Positions 35,133-46,413 of a stretch of 64,000 nt of DNA are shown in pieces (the stretch's first letter is position 1; each line of letters starts with the position of its first letter). Source of the DNA: Paraphaeosphaeria minitans (taxonomy: Eukaryota; Ascomycota; Dothideomycetes; Pleosporales; Didymosphaeriaceae); assembly GCA_015832175.1 (NCBI GenBank), contig WJXW01000002.1:2852001-2916000 (forward strand). Reading direction: 5' to 3'. The notes beneath the pieces were generated by a model. The model saw only the letters and a list, made by a program, of their open reading frames with translations, ran no database searches and was not told the origin of the DNA. A program made the position numbers and the translations under genes.

Positions 35133-37072
35133 CTGTATTTGGACCGCAGAAGCATGTCACGATGGAGAAAGAGCGGGGTTTGCAAGCTAGCGTGCGAGCG
35201 AAGCGTTATACCTCCGAGGATAGAAAGCATGCGTATTCTTACGAACAGTGCGTTGTTGTTTTTGATGTCTCATCCGTTGGCCACGCTCGGGAGGGGAGGG
35301 CCTCGTGGGCCTGAGACTTTTGTCCACATTTCACGTGGAGAAAGGTTGGTACCACGTCTATACGACGATGTGCATTAGAGGGTTTCGTTTTGTCCATGTC
35401 CTGCAGGTACACAGTGTAACGCCATGGACGATCACAATACATTGGACCTGCACGCACGCCGCAGCTGCATCACACCCCAGCCTCGTCTTCACCCAACGAG
35501 CACTGCGCCGCCATTGACGTTAGGCTTGCAAGGTTGTCGACCCGCCGAAGTCGCAAATGACAGAATGCCATGCACTGCGCCGTTCCCGTGATAACCATGG
35601 GGTGTGCCGGCTGGACCCGCCGTGCAAGCGCCGCACCCGTGACCCTGCGTCTAGTTGGCGCTTGGAGCTTGGGAGACGACCTCACTCCTCATAGTCACCC
35701 TCACCCTCACCTACCATGCCATTGCACATCGCACGGTATCGGATTTGAACACGGCGTTCTGCAGCGACACGCTCGCTTAAGCTTGTCGAATATGCTGCGA
35801 GGTGTCTAGCACCGGCGTACAGAGTACACAGAGTGGATGCGTAACGACATACGCTGGGTGAAACACTACCTGATGTTGGGTCAACAGCACTGCTGCGGGC
35901 GAGATGCACTGATTCAGGCTCGCAGGACGGTGTTCCTCTGCCATTAGAAGCTGCTTGCTTGCTTGCTTGCTTGCTTCGCCACAAGGGTTCGCATTCCGCC
36001 TGCGAGCGGCGAGATGTGGCACGCAGGGATAAACAACGTGCCTGGATTGAGGCATAGTATCAGCCACTGTACGACGTTTGTCGCAATACAGACAGTTCGA
36101 CAAGACCAATTGCCCTGCGAGATGCGAAGACGAATGCCCTGGAGATTCGAGAATAGCTGGCTGCCCGCGCAACTGTGCCGCAGAGACACAACGCTTGCCG
36201 CCTGCTATGGTACCTACCTACTTGGCCATTCAACCTGCGTAGGAGAAGGCTGTGGCACACACAACTCATGGCCTGTTATAGTCGATGAGCGATGCAACCG
36301 TACCACAAGTCTACCACTGGCGTTGCTGCCCGTTTTCTTCCCAATCGACCCCAGTCTTTCGTTTTCCGCCAACTCTCCTCACTACTGATACCTAGCTGGT
36401 TAAGCCTGCCTACCTACCCATCTCGAGCACGTCTCAACACCTTCCGTCACTCCTTCGCTTTGACTCAGTGGGCTACGGCTGTACTCGCTTTGTTACCTCT
36501 TCACCATCACCCTCACACTCGCTTTGTGCACAGACGGTCCGGCCCACTTTCATTCCAGCTGTGAAGAAAGAAGGACTCGGCCCAGATCCGAGAGTCTCGT
36601 TCCTGAGCCCATTCCCACGAGCGCAATCGCAAAAAGGGCAGGCGCGATCGCAGTCTTGGCAGCCTCATAGCAAACAACAACACCTGCCGCGCCCCGCCTC
36701 TCACAAACACTCCCCCTTTCGATTCTACTGCAGCCTCCAATCTCTTCCTTCACTTGCGACACTCTCCTCTCTTTATTGTTTCGTCACCCTACCCGGAGTT
36801 CCGTCTCCATTTCACTCCTTAGGCTCCCCATTATCTTTTTCGGCCGCACCCACCTTCATTCCTCAGATCGCAAGCCGCAAAGAGTCAGCTTGCTGCCCAC
36901 CGCCGGACTTCTCAATTGCCTGCTTGGACCGGTCGTTCGCCATTGTACGTTCTTCTGCTGCCGGCGCACTGTCTTCCAATAGACCACCGCGCTTGCCAAC
37001 AGCGGCTAACTGGGCAGTAGCACTATCAACCGCGGTCATCTTGACGTGTTGGTAAGCAATCAAGGCAGGAAT
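35133..37072. other. intergenic region, 1.9 kb, long promoter of the SUN-family gene
   Basis: No protein or RNA gene is recognised. It holds a (GCTT)6 microsatellite. From about 36300 to 37060 the plus strand is strongly pyrimidine-rich, which is typical for leaders of highly expressed cell-wall genes. Confidence 0.5.
35953..35976. repeat. (GCTT)6 microsatellite
   Basis: Six exact tetranucleotide copies in non-coding DNA. Confidence 0.95.
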
Positions 37073-38496
37073 ATGAAGTACCTCTACGTGGTCCTCGCCA
37101 CGGCCGCTGTGACGGCCCTGGCTAAGCCCCATGGGCATGTGCAAGCGCACCGCCATGCAGCCGTTGCTAGGCGCGCGGCTACGGCAGTCTACGTTCCTGG
37201 CCCCGTCGAAACGGTCGTTATTTACGAGCTCAACGGTCACTCAATCAGCGAAGAGGAGGTGCGCAACGGAATCGCGAACGGTACGCTCACCTGGGGTGAG
37301 GACGGCATTCTCTCATCGTCTGCCGCTGTCGCACCAACGCCAGCTCCAACGGCGAATTCCCAGCCCGTGGAAATCAACAATGTTGCGCACGATCCAGAGC
37401 CTGTCGAACAGTCGGAACCGGAGCTTCCTGCCTCTACCCCAGAGCATACGGAGCAGCCAACTGAATACAACGAGGCGCCCGACCCGTCATCATACCATCC
37501 AGTTGGCGAGGATGGCAGCTGCTCCGACTGCGACAAGCCGTTCCCCAACCGCAAGTTCAAGTGCAGCGAGTTTCCTGCTGGTTACGGCGCGTTCCACCTC
37601 GGCAACGAAGGCCTTGGTGGCTGGTCCGGTATCCAAGCTCCTGCGAAGCGCGATGTGGCCGGCTACCATGATATCATGACCGTCCCAACGGGCTCCTGTC
37701 CCGATGGCAGATGCTGCTCGCCCGGTCGTTTCTGCTCTTACGCTTGTCCGAACCCCTATCTCAAGATGTCATTCCCGAAGATGCAGGGTGCAAAGAAAGA
37801 GTCGGTCGGTGGGCTCTTCTGCAACAGCAATGGCATGCTAGAGATGGCTGATGGCTCCCTTTCCAAAACTCTCTGTGGCAGGGGCTCTAGCCGTGTCAAA
37901 ATCATGGTGCAGAGCAAGCTTTCCAAGCCAGTCTCCCTTTGTCGGACTGATTACCCAGGTACGTGTACTAAGACCTTGGAGAACTTCTACTGACGGGCCA
38001 TAGGAACCGAAAGTGAGACTCTTCCTCTTACCATCGATCCTGGAGAGACCAAAGAGCTTGCCAATCCGGATCAGAAGTCGTACTATTTCTGGGATAACAA
38101 GCCTACATCTGCCCAATATTATGTCAACAACCAGGGTGTATCAGAAGCTCAAGCTTGCACGTGGGGCAACGGCGAAGGCGACACAGGTAACCGGGCTCCT
38201 GTGAACATCGGGACCTCCTTCGACGACATCCTCTCGAACATGGGCTACACTGGTCTCCTGCAAAATAAGCCAACCAACCCTGGCGCAAAGCTCAACTTCG
38301 TGATTCGATTCACGGGCGACGGTGTCAGCAACCCTTGTTCCTACAAGGACGGGCAGTACTACAATTCGTACGGCGGGGGCAATCCCGACGGCTGCACAGT
38401 ATGTCTTTGGCGTCAACAAGCCCGAGCTGTTTTAATTCTCCACAGGCAAGCATTGCGGACGGCAAATCGCTCACGATCGTGTTCAGCGATAACTAG
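37073..38496 (+). CDS. SUN-family secreted cell-wall protein (3 exons, 443 aa)
   Basis: Exons 37073-37958, 38004-38398 and 38446-38496 join in frame; introns are 45 and 47 bp. The start MKYLYVVLATAAVTALAKPHG is a signal peptide. After a His/Ala-rich and Pro/Glu-rich linker comes the SUN domain (about residue 150 to the end). It includes DGSCSDCDKPFPNRKFKC, GAFHLGNEGLGGWSGIQ, DGRCCSPGRFCSYACPNPY, YYVNNQGVSEAQACTWGNG and DGVSNPCSYKDGQYYNSYGG, rich in conserved cysteines. Yeast members (Sim1, Uth1, Nca3, Sun4) and Aspergillus/Candida SUN proteins act on beta-1,3-glucan in septation and wall remodelling. The third exon supplies only 17 residues (ending VFSDN), as in relatives. Strong expression is suggested by the C/T-rich leader. 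Confidence 0.93.
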
Positions 38497-40385
38497 TTGC
38501 GGCTCGAATCGTAACGGTTCTGGACGATTTTCTTTCTACAGTGTTTCTTTCTAGGCTTTAACAGCAATGTTGGTCAATACTTGACTATGTCGAAAGACTT
38601 TTTTTCTCAACATCGAACCCACCTCGACGGACTTTTTTGGAGGCGTTTTCGGATCTGCGAAAACTTCACCATGAATACCCGACGGTCTGCGGTACCAACC
38701 ATTCTCCGCGAGGAGCTTTTTTTCGACTTGTAAGTTCTTTGCTGCTTTCTGTACATTATATGCGGATCTGCCATGTGCGATACCGCTACCTGGCGTTGCT
38801 TTCTCCTTTTTCAAGGCGTCTTCTTATCGGGCTCTGGGCAAGAACTGCGTTCGATGGATGCTGGGAAGAGGTGGAGTACACTCGTGGTGGCATTGGCTGG
38901 TAATGGTCCGATTGCACGTTGGTGGAAAAGGCATACATGTGGTTGGGTGGTGTCATCATGGATTGGGTTCAAGTTTCGGATTGCTGTCATGGGGCGTTCG
39001 GGGAAATTCTGCTGGAGAGTGGTGGTTTGCAGATGGATCTGGGCGGCTCAGTGATGGTTCGTGTCCAATGTGCTATACCATGACCCGCTCCTTTGAGCGA
39101 TCCACTCGATGAAAATTTCATACCGAGAGTTCATACTCCTTTTGCGGTTGTGTTTGCGGGATAGCTGGCCTACGTCCGCTGCTTAGGATGGCAGTAGGTA
39201 TGAGGTGACTGGTGCCCGGCGTGAGGTGCTACAACACAACACAAGGTAGTCGAGCCATACGTTACGCAGTGTGCTCCTAATGCACCGCGACATACTGTGT
39301 CCAAGGAATAAGATCCTATGGTAGGTGGCAATAAGAGTGACCAACAGCCCCCACACCCCCAAGCACCCGCCCAGACATCACTTCCATCTCTAAACCCGGA
39401 CGGCAAAACGGCGCAAACAAGCATAGCTTCCCCTCACGCCACGCACGCCACGCCACGCTGACTGCTGACTGCCGACCCGCAGATGACGGTCCCTGAAGAA
39501 AAAGAAAAAAAAAAGAAAAATACGGGTGTCTTTCCTGGGGGAGGGGTGGGTTTCGCTCCACCGCCCTTCAGATAGGTAAGACTATCGTACATGCGCCTGC
39601 ACAGCGGGGATGTACGAGCTGGAATCTGGATGCTACATGTACGGTTCACGTGGAAGCAAGGCCGGGGTTGGTGGGTTTCCGAGCAGGGCGGGCTGCCGCT
39701 TCGTACCCGAGGAGAGACGCACGTGCGGACGCCCACCTTGGAAAGTCGCCACCATGCATGCAGTGTGCGACGGAGGAGGAGGAGGAGGGGGAGGAGGGGT
39801 TTGTGCAGACACCTGCAGGCGCAGACACGGAGCGGGGGAGCGCGCTGGGCTGACAGAGAGGGGCGGGTGAAGAGTGCGAGGGGAGAGGACAGTCGAAGTC
39901 ACAACAGAGGATGACAGATACACAGAGAGAACACAAGGACAGCGGATACACTGTCGTGTAGTGGGGTATATTCAACATGCCTGTTGTATGCTATGTTACG
40001 CCATATGTGCGTATTACCTTGGACCCATACCCAAGCAGCGAACTATGCTGGAAAAACCGTGCACAGGGATATCAAACAGATACAGTGCATGGCGACTAAG
40101 GGCCCAGTCGGTCAAAGGGTGAAGAATGTACAAAAAAGCATGTCGTGGAATCGTGGAGCTCGTTACAGCATGCTGTGAGTGGCGGTGTACGCCTATTGTG
40201 CATGTAGGAGCGTCTTGTGCTGGCTATACGTGCAGCAGATCTCAGGTGCTCCAACATGCTGCGCAGGTTTGAGGTTCCGTGCTCAAAGGGTGCAGCAAAT
40301 GCAGGTCTCGCTAGGACTGCCAAGCTGCGATAGGTGGGGGTCATCGAACAATAAAATGTAGATGCGATCAATGCCTGCGCGGGCT
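38497..40385. other. intergenic region, 1.9 kb, low-complexity tracts
   Basis: Convergent gap between the SUN-family gene and the copper-fist gene. It contains an A-rich tract at about 39499-39520 and a GGA-rich tract at about 39771-39800. No gene is recognised. Confidence 0.5.
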
Positions 40386-42179
40386 TTACGTCGGTGCGTT
40401 CGGAAACTCTGCGAACTGAGTCATAGAGTTGTCTTCTGCCGGAGTGGAAAATTCCGGGAATGTAGCCTGTCCATGGCTATCCATCATCTCCAATGCCACA
40501 CCGTTGTGTCCACCGTGCGTCAAACAGCCGACGCACTCGCAACCGTCGCCACACTGGCAGGTGCCTGTCGCGTCGTTGCAACCCGGTAGCACCATTTCCT
40601 GCCAGAGGAACGCCGAAGGCGATAGAGTGACGGTTTCCTCCTCTTTTCCTTCGCTTGGGCTATCGGTAAAGGTGGGGCTTTGCACCTGCTCTTCGATCTT
40701 TAAGGGTGCGGATGACTCCCTGCTGTATACTGGTGCTGAGTTGCTGGAAGCGTTGGTGTTCTCGAAATAGGCAGACGCTGTTGTATGAGGGTTGTGTATG
40801 GAGCCCGGGGTGGCAGTATGTGGCCACGTGCCTGGTAGATTCATTGGTGGATGCTGCATAGTCATGGTGTTTATGCTTGGCTGAAAGTTTATTTGGTTAG
40901 CAGGGGGGTAGGCGGTCTGCATAGGGTTCAAAGCAGCGTTGGCATTTGGTTGGTGAGGATAAGATGGTATATCGTAGGTTGGCGGAGGCATTGCACCAAA
41001 CTGGCCTGTGCTCATGAATTGATGCATTGAGCGAACATACTCGATCATGGTCGCGTTATTCGGGTGTGCTGCGCAACCGAAACAACTGCAAGAATCACCA
41101 CAATGACAGTTGTGTTCTGGGTTGTGATGTGTGGCGTGTCCGTTCATTGATGGCATGGGCATAGATACCGGCGGTTGATAGCCAGATGCCATGTGGTTGT
41201 ATATCGGCGTGTTGAAGTTGAAAGGCGGCTGAGTATGCATGAAACCGTTTCCAGGGTGAGACATGGCAAACGGCGGCAGCTGAAACTGTGTCGGGTACTG
41301 AGTGAAGTTGGGGAGACGTTGTGGATAGTTCTGCTGCATGTGAGGTTGTGGCATTGATGGTTGCGTCAGCTGAGCAGGAGTAGAACCTCCGCAACAAGAC
41401 TTCTTCGCGGGAGCAGGCTGAGGCGGTGGAGCTGTCTTGCTGCTGCAACAGCTCCCACTCTGCGGTTGTGCGGGCTTAGGTTTGCAGCAGCTGGATACAC
41501 CTTGGGAGGTTGCAGGTCGAGAAGTTGGAGCGGAGGATTGAGCGATGACTGGATCGACATCCTTCTGCAGTGGAAGCAGTCGTGGCGTCGAGCTCGCACT
41601 AGAAGCGTTCGACACATTGTTGCTTTCGCTCGTTGGAGTCCGTGTGAAGAGAGAAGAGGAATCAGTTTCGCCGTCCTGGGCGGCCTTGATTGCTTTTTCG
41701 AGTACGGCAGTATTGAAGGTCGTCGCGGTAGATTTGCGACCACGGGGTTTCTGCACGCGCCCGGTGCCGTTGTTCACAAGCACTGGCGACGCAGCGTCGG
41801 ATGGGCAGGCGCATTCTGAGGACTTGGGGATGGTGTAGTTGATGACGACTCGCTCGCAGCTACACGACCCAGTGGGGTGCGGACAGCTGCTGAGAGGTCG
41901 ACCGGGCTTGCGAACCTCGACCAGCACCCGATCGCGATGGTCGCATTTTGAGGAGCGGTGACCCCGAATGCATGGACCGCTATATGGGCATTAGTACGCA
42001 GGGACAAGGATCGTTTGACAAGCTTTCAGCCAACGATACAATGTGATGATGTTGGTAGTTAAGTATTGGAGTGATACAAGTAGCACGGTGCAGAGCTCGA
42101 GGGAAACAAAAGAGGGGTGTAAGGAAGGTGTCACATACCAAGCGACCTTCTTCTTCTCGCCGTTGACCTCTGCCCACAT
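40386..42179 (-). CDS. copper-fist transcription factor (Mac1/GRISEA/Cuf1-like; 2 exons, 544 aa)
   Basis: Exon 1 (42139-42179) is only 41 bp: MWAEVNGEKKKVA and two bases of the next codon. After a 159-bp intron, exon 2 (40386-41979) completes the copper fist: ACGPCIRGHRSSKCDHRD, then the minor-groove RKPGRP motif and CPHPTGSCSC. This is the family's N-terminal zinc/DNA-binding domain, about residues 1-60. Three CC pairs follow at about 165-205. Two near-identical cysteine clusters lie at about 290 (CHCGDSCSCFGCAAH) and 505 (CQCGDGCECVGCLTH), both C-x-C-x3-C-x-C-x2-C-x2-H. Such REP-type clusters in Mac1 and relatives bind Cu(I) and silence activation when copper is sufficient. The gene therefore probably controls copper uptake or homeostasis in the nucleus. 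Confidence 0.92.
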
Positions 42180-43518
42180 GGTGAGGGACCAGGAACGAGA
42201 CGATTATAATGTGCTCATGAACGGCACAGACTGGACTTCGCGCTTGGTGCGGGCAGGGTGAGGAACGGACGCGTCAGGAGGTGATGCTGATCTCAGCGGA
42301 AGGCACGTGGAAGCACGGAGAGATAGGTGCGGCGGCGGAGGGTGCTGGGACAGGGTGGTTGACAGGGCCACTCAAATGGTTTGCGTTTCGCTATGGGCAC
42401 AACACAGACAGGACCGGGAACGTGCTATGGCGGTGCGACCCGAGTCCTTGTGGCTTTGGGTGGGGTCGGAACAGGCCTGGCGTTCAGTCGGTAAAGCTGG
42501 CCAGCCGGGTTGGGTGATGATGATGGTGATTGAGCAGGTCGATTAATGAGAGATGCGGAGGAACGAGCAGATTGATCTGCGCCTGGGGCACTGGGGCAGG
42601 GGAAGGGAAAGGGAAATGGAAGGGGAAAGGCGAGAGGAAGGACGGAGGCGCGCCAAGAGTAGGTGAGGGAAGGTGCCGGGGAGGGCAGGTCGCAGGGAAG
42701 GTGCCGATGAGAGCTGGTCGCAGGGAAGGTGCGGGAGCGCGTTTGCAGGTGCGTGCAGCTGCAGGTGCCCGTCGGCGGGAGGGCTGGAATGGCGCACGGA
42801 TCTTGGTTGAAGAGATGGGGTTGAAGAAGAGGCGCTTGTTCCGCCGCGGTGGAGGCGTGTGTTCTTGCGGGTCGTGGTCTCAGGTGGCGGGTTTGCGATG
42901 CAGAAGAGTGAGCAGGTTTCTACCAATCAGCGGCAGGCCCCGTCTCGACGAGCGTGCGCTAGGTTCGAGACCGCCGTCGCGCACCCTGATGGGCCCGTGT
43001 TTGAAGCGTGAGACGGCTAGCGAGGGGCGATGCTGAGTGAGGTGAGGATCATGGCATGTTCTGCGTGCGGTGTGGAGGAGTGGCTTCAATAGGATACCTG
43101 GTAGGATAGGTAGGCAAGTCTATAGAATTCGCGGTCCAGATGGAACAAAGAGCCTCCAGTCCCTGCGTCCGCTCCCGTCGGTTGCACAGCGAGTCCATAC
43201 CTACCTAGCAAGACTCCGGAAAGCGCGGGGACGCTTGCGGGCTCCAACAACATGCCACCATGGCCATCATGCCCATTGCCCATTCCCACCGCAAACTGCA
43301 AACTGCAAACTGCAAACTGCCCACCGTCTGCCCCTCTTTTCGCATCGTTTCTCATCGCCTGTGCCGAACTATTTCCCGTGCCGAAACATCTGCTGCCGAA
43401 GCTAGCGAGTAGCGCCGCACGTGACTGTGGGGTAGCCCTCGAGCCGAAAATTGACCTTCACGCCAAGCCTGTTGCCAACCGTGTTTCACTGCAAGTCTTC
43501 TACCAGCCAGATTTGATC
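42180..43518. other. intergenic region, 1.3 kb, divergent promoters copper-fist / EFM7
   Basis: Purine-rich (G/A) around 42590-42740, with repeated GGTCGCAGGGAAGGTG words, then a (GCAAACT)4 repeat. A plus-strand frame reaches EFM7 from upstream, but the family start is the ATG at 43519. Confidence 0.5.
43291..43320. repeat. (GCAAACT)4 microsatellite
   Basis: Four exact 7-bp copies followed by GC, 200 bp upstream of the EFM7 start. Confidence 0.95.
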
Positions 43519-44518
43519 ATGGCCGACGACGCTGAAGACGTGGGCATCGACCTCTTCCAAGAGCCCGACGGCTTCTACGAACCAGAGAAGGAGCCAACCT
43601 TTGCGTCACACACCCTCCTGTCGGGGAAGGAACTCAACATCAGATTAGTCGGCCATAATCCACTGTGGGTAAGATTTCCTTGCTGCCAAATATCAATTCT
43701 TCCATCAACATTCGCCCCGGTACCTTGAACACGTCGAAATCTAAAGCATCCTCGAGATGCGTCATCGAGCTGGAACATCAAACTTTGCCAAGATATACCA
43801 TACTGACGTTCCAAGGGTCACTTTCTTTGGAATGCCGGTCGGACACTATCAGATTATCTAGAGGAGCGCGCAGATGACCTCATCAAAGACAAAAGCGTGC
43901 TCGAGCTCGGTGCAGGCGCTGGTCTGCCCAGCATCGTGTGTGCTCTTAGCGGAGCCAACGAGGTTGTCGTGACCGACTACCCAGATGCCGAGCTTGTTGA
44001 GAACCTGCAGTACAATGTTTACCACTGTGATGCATTGCCTCAGCATGTCAAATTCGCAGCTGAGGTGCGCCAGACTGTCAATCGTACAGTGCTGTGACTA
44101 ATGCCTGTAGGGATATCTCTGGGGCGCACCCACGGCCGATTTAACGAAGCATCTTTCCGACCGCACCGGATTTGATGTCCTTATCCTGGCTGATCTTCTG
44201 TTCAACCATTCAGAGCACGCCAAACTCGTCAAGACCGTACAGCTTATGCTCAAGAAATCGACAAACTCTCGCGCCTTCGTTTTCTTTACACCATACCGCC
44301 CATGGCTGCTTGAGAAGGATCTAGCCTTCTTCGATCTAGCCCGAGAGTCGGGTTTTGTTGTCAACAAGACATTTGAAAAGGTCATGGACAAGGTCATGTT
44401 CGAGAAGGATCCAGGGGTGAGCCCATTATTGTCACGTGACATGTCATGTTGCTGATCACGCTAGGACGAGCTTTTGCGGCGAACAGTATATGGCTACGAG
44501 CTGACTTGGCCATCATGA
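43519..44518 (+). CDS. EFM7: EFM7/Nnt1 lysine and N-terminal methyltransferase (4 exons, 252 aa)
   Basis: Exons 43519-43668, 43816-44064, 44111-44416 and 44465-44518 join in frame; introns are 147, 46 and 48 bp, the first with a TACTGAC branch site. The start MADDAEDVGIDLFQEPDGFY is conserved in the family. SAM-binding motif I is VLELGAGAGLPSIVCAL (about residue 72), followed by TDYPDAELVENLQYN. Then come GYLWGAPT, DVLILADLLFNHSEH (about 150) and FVFFTPYRPWL, all features of seven-beta-strand methyltransferase family 16. In yeast Efm7 methylates the N-terminal Gly and Lys2/3 of elongation factor eEF1A in the cytoplasm. The last exon supplies only YGYELTWPS. The length matches the yeast protein. 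Confidence 0.92.
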
Positions 44519-44837
44519 CATACTTTCATTGCGAGCCCACAAAACTGCTTCATTCGTCAAGACATACCTATGCTCCGATTCATATCCTGTTTTTACTCAA
44601 GACATGGTCTTCAATTCTATCAGTCTGCGCCATGGTGCGAAACCAATACCCCTTCTGGAACGGTACGCAACCAAAGCCCAGTTATCTCACATAGCTTTCT
44701 TTACTGCCCACAGTAATTAACATCAGAACTTATACGCTAACAATGTAGTCAACATGAACTTCACCCAACATGTCCACTCCTCAAGTTTTGTGAACTCACA
44801 ACGTTGATATGAAAGCGACCTATTTCATTATGTATAA
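44519..44837. other. intergenic region, 0.32 kb
   Basis: Short spacer between EFM7 and the next plus-strand gene; nothing recognised. Confidence 0.45.
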
Positions 44838-46193
44838 ATGCCTCCGATACTCTTCCTTTTCTCAGCAGATCCAACCACGCAAATCACTTCAACCATCAAC
44901 CTTTCTTATTTGCATTCTTCAGCACTCGCTGAGCCGGACGTAACGTCTTTCATTATGCCTCACCAGTTCAGCAACACAAGCCCTCAGCAACAAAACCCCT
45001 ATAAAGTGGAGCCGTTCTTCATCGAAATCAACTTGACTCCGCCTTCGTCACCTGAACTGTCTGATCCCGATTCAGACCTAGATTCAGACGACGAGATTGA
45101 TGACTTCAGTCTTTATGGTTCAGGAACTTCTTCCGCGTCTGGCCCATGCGCAAGTTCACAGACGTCACTTGAGTCCACCAGCCCTGCTGTGGAGGCGCTG
45201 AAGCCACTGTCTGTTCTAGGTCGGCTTCTGAACGATAATAGCGATGCCAAAGGTGCGACCAAGAAACTCGCACGCGAGAGTGTGATCGATCACATACATC
45301 ATAACGCTGCCAGTCTCGCTGACGTAAAGCTCCTGATTCCGGACTACAATTACGACAAGGGTTTCATCAAGAAGCTTGTCAGCGCCCTTGGCTACCATTG
45401 CGCGGCCGGCCGCATCTCAGATGCTGACAAAGAGGCTATTTTCACCAATATCCTCATACATGGGGGTGATCAGTCCGATGTCTACAACTGCCTCCACGCA
45501 CGGATCAATCACTTTCAGAAGACGCTGAAGCACCTTCAATACACGCAGCGCAACAGGACCTCCCGAGAGCTGCAAGAGAACCAAAAGCGGGAACAAACAA
45601 TCAAAAAGCGCATTCAAGAGTTTCCCGCGCATCTCCGCGTGCCCGCCGATAACCCCGAGTTCCTTCCCACCGGCGCTACCGCCGTGGCTGAAATATACGC
45701 AAAGCTTCTTGGATTGAGTTGGGATGATGTGCGAAGCTTCACACCCCCCTCTTGGCTTACGAAGCAGGCGAGTAGCGATACCGTGGACATATTGGGGTCC
45801 AGATTCGCTAGTTCGGTGCCTCTCTTCCCTCCCTTCAATAAAGATTCGGCTTTACGCCCGATGGTCAACATCCCATCGAAAGAAGCGCATGGCAGCATGC
45901 ATGCGTTTGAACCCGTCGAGTGGCTCGCCACGAAGCAGGAGACCTGCTATGCTCGCTTGGGCAAGAAACGCACGGTTGACGGTGGGGGTACTATTGACCG
46001 TGATTTATGTCCGCCAATAAGGGCCAAGTTGCTTTCGGCTAGCCGCATGGTTAAGATGCCGCCTTCCGATTCCATGCCTGGAGCTTTCAGAAATTCCATG
46101 GATGGCGAGATGGTTCGAGTCATGATGCCACAGCCTGGGTTCGTGCTCCGAGCTGATCGTGGAAAGTTGAACTTCCATGCTTTAGATCCGTAA
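44838..46193 (+). CDS. hypothetical protein, 451 aa (or 412 aa from the second Met)
   Basis: One open exon. ATG 44838 gives MPPILFLFSADPTTQITST; an alternative ATG at 44955 gives MPHQFSNTSPQQQNPYKVEP, which looks a more natural start. An acidic Ser/Asp stretch (PPSSPELSDPDSDLDSDDEIDD) precedes a helical core from about residue 130 to 300 (GRLLNDNSDAKGATKKLARE, then LHARINHFQKTLKHLQYTQR and ENQKREQTIKKRIQEFP). A C-terminal segment with GAFRNSMDGEMVRVMMPQPG follows. The SPPxSP-like and acidic patches suggest a nuclear or cytosolic regulated protein. No family is recognised, and there is no signal peptide or membrane segment. Composition and length support a real gene. Confidence 0.65.
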   Translation: MPPILFLFSADPTTQITSTINLSYLHSSALAEPDVTSFIMPHQFSNTSPQQQNPYKVEPFFIEINLTPPSSPELSDPDSDLDSDDEIDDFSLYGSGTSSASGPCASSQTSLESTSPAVEALKPLSVLGRLLNDNSDAKGATKKLARESVIDHIHHNAASLADVKLLIPDYNYDKGFIKKLVSALGYHCAAGRISDADKEAIFTNILIHGGDQSDVYNCLHARINHFQKTLKHLQYTQRNRTSRELQENQKREQTIKKRIQEFPAHLRVPADNPEFLPTGATAVAEIYAKLLGLSWDDVRSFTPPSWLTKQASSDTVDILGSRFASSVPLFPPFNKDSALRPMVNIPSKEAHGSMHAFEPVEWLATKQETCYARLGKKRTVDGGGTIDRDLCPPIRAKLLSASRMVKMPPSDSMPGAFRNSMDGEMVRVMMPQPGFVLRADRGKLNFHALDP

Positions 46194-46413
46194 AATTTTG
46201 GCCTCAAGTGTGCTGCAGCGGAGCAAGTTCCTGGCATGAGCAGCATTGCAAGTATTGGGGAGTGACTTTCACATTACGTGAGACGCCTTGTACGGCTTTA
46301 CACAGTAGAAGTTTCCCTCAATTTCCACCAATTCCAGCCACTTTAAATCACAAATCGTAAATATTTCACTCGTTACACCCTTTGAATCATTTTTCCTCCG
46401 TGCTTCAACCCAT

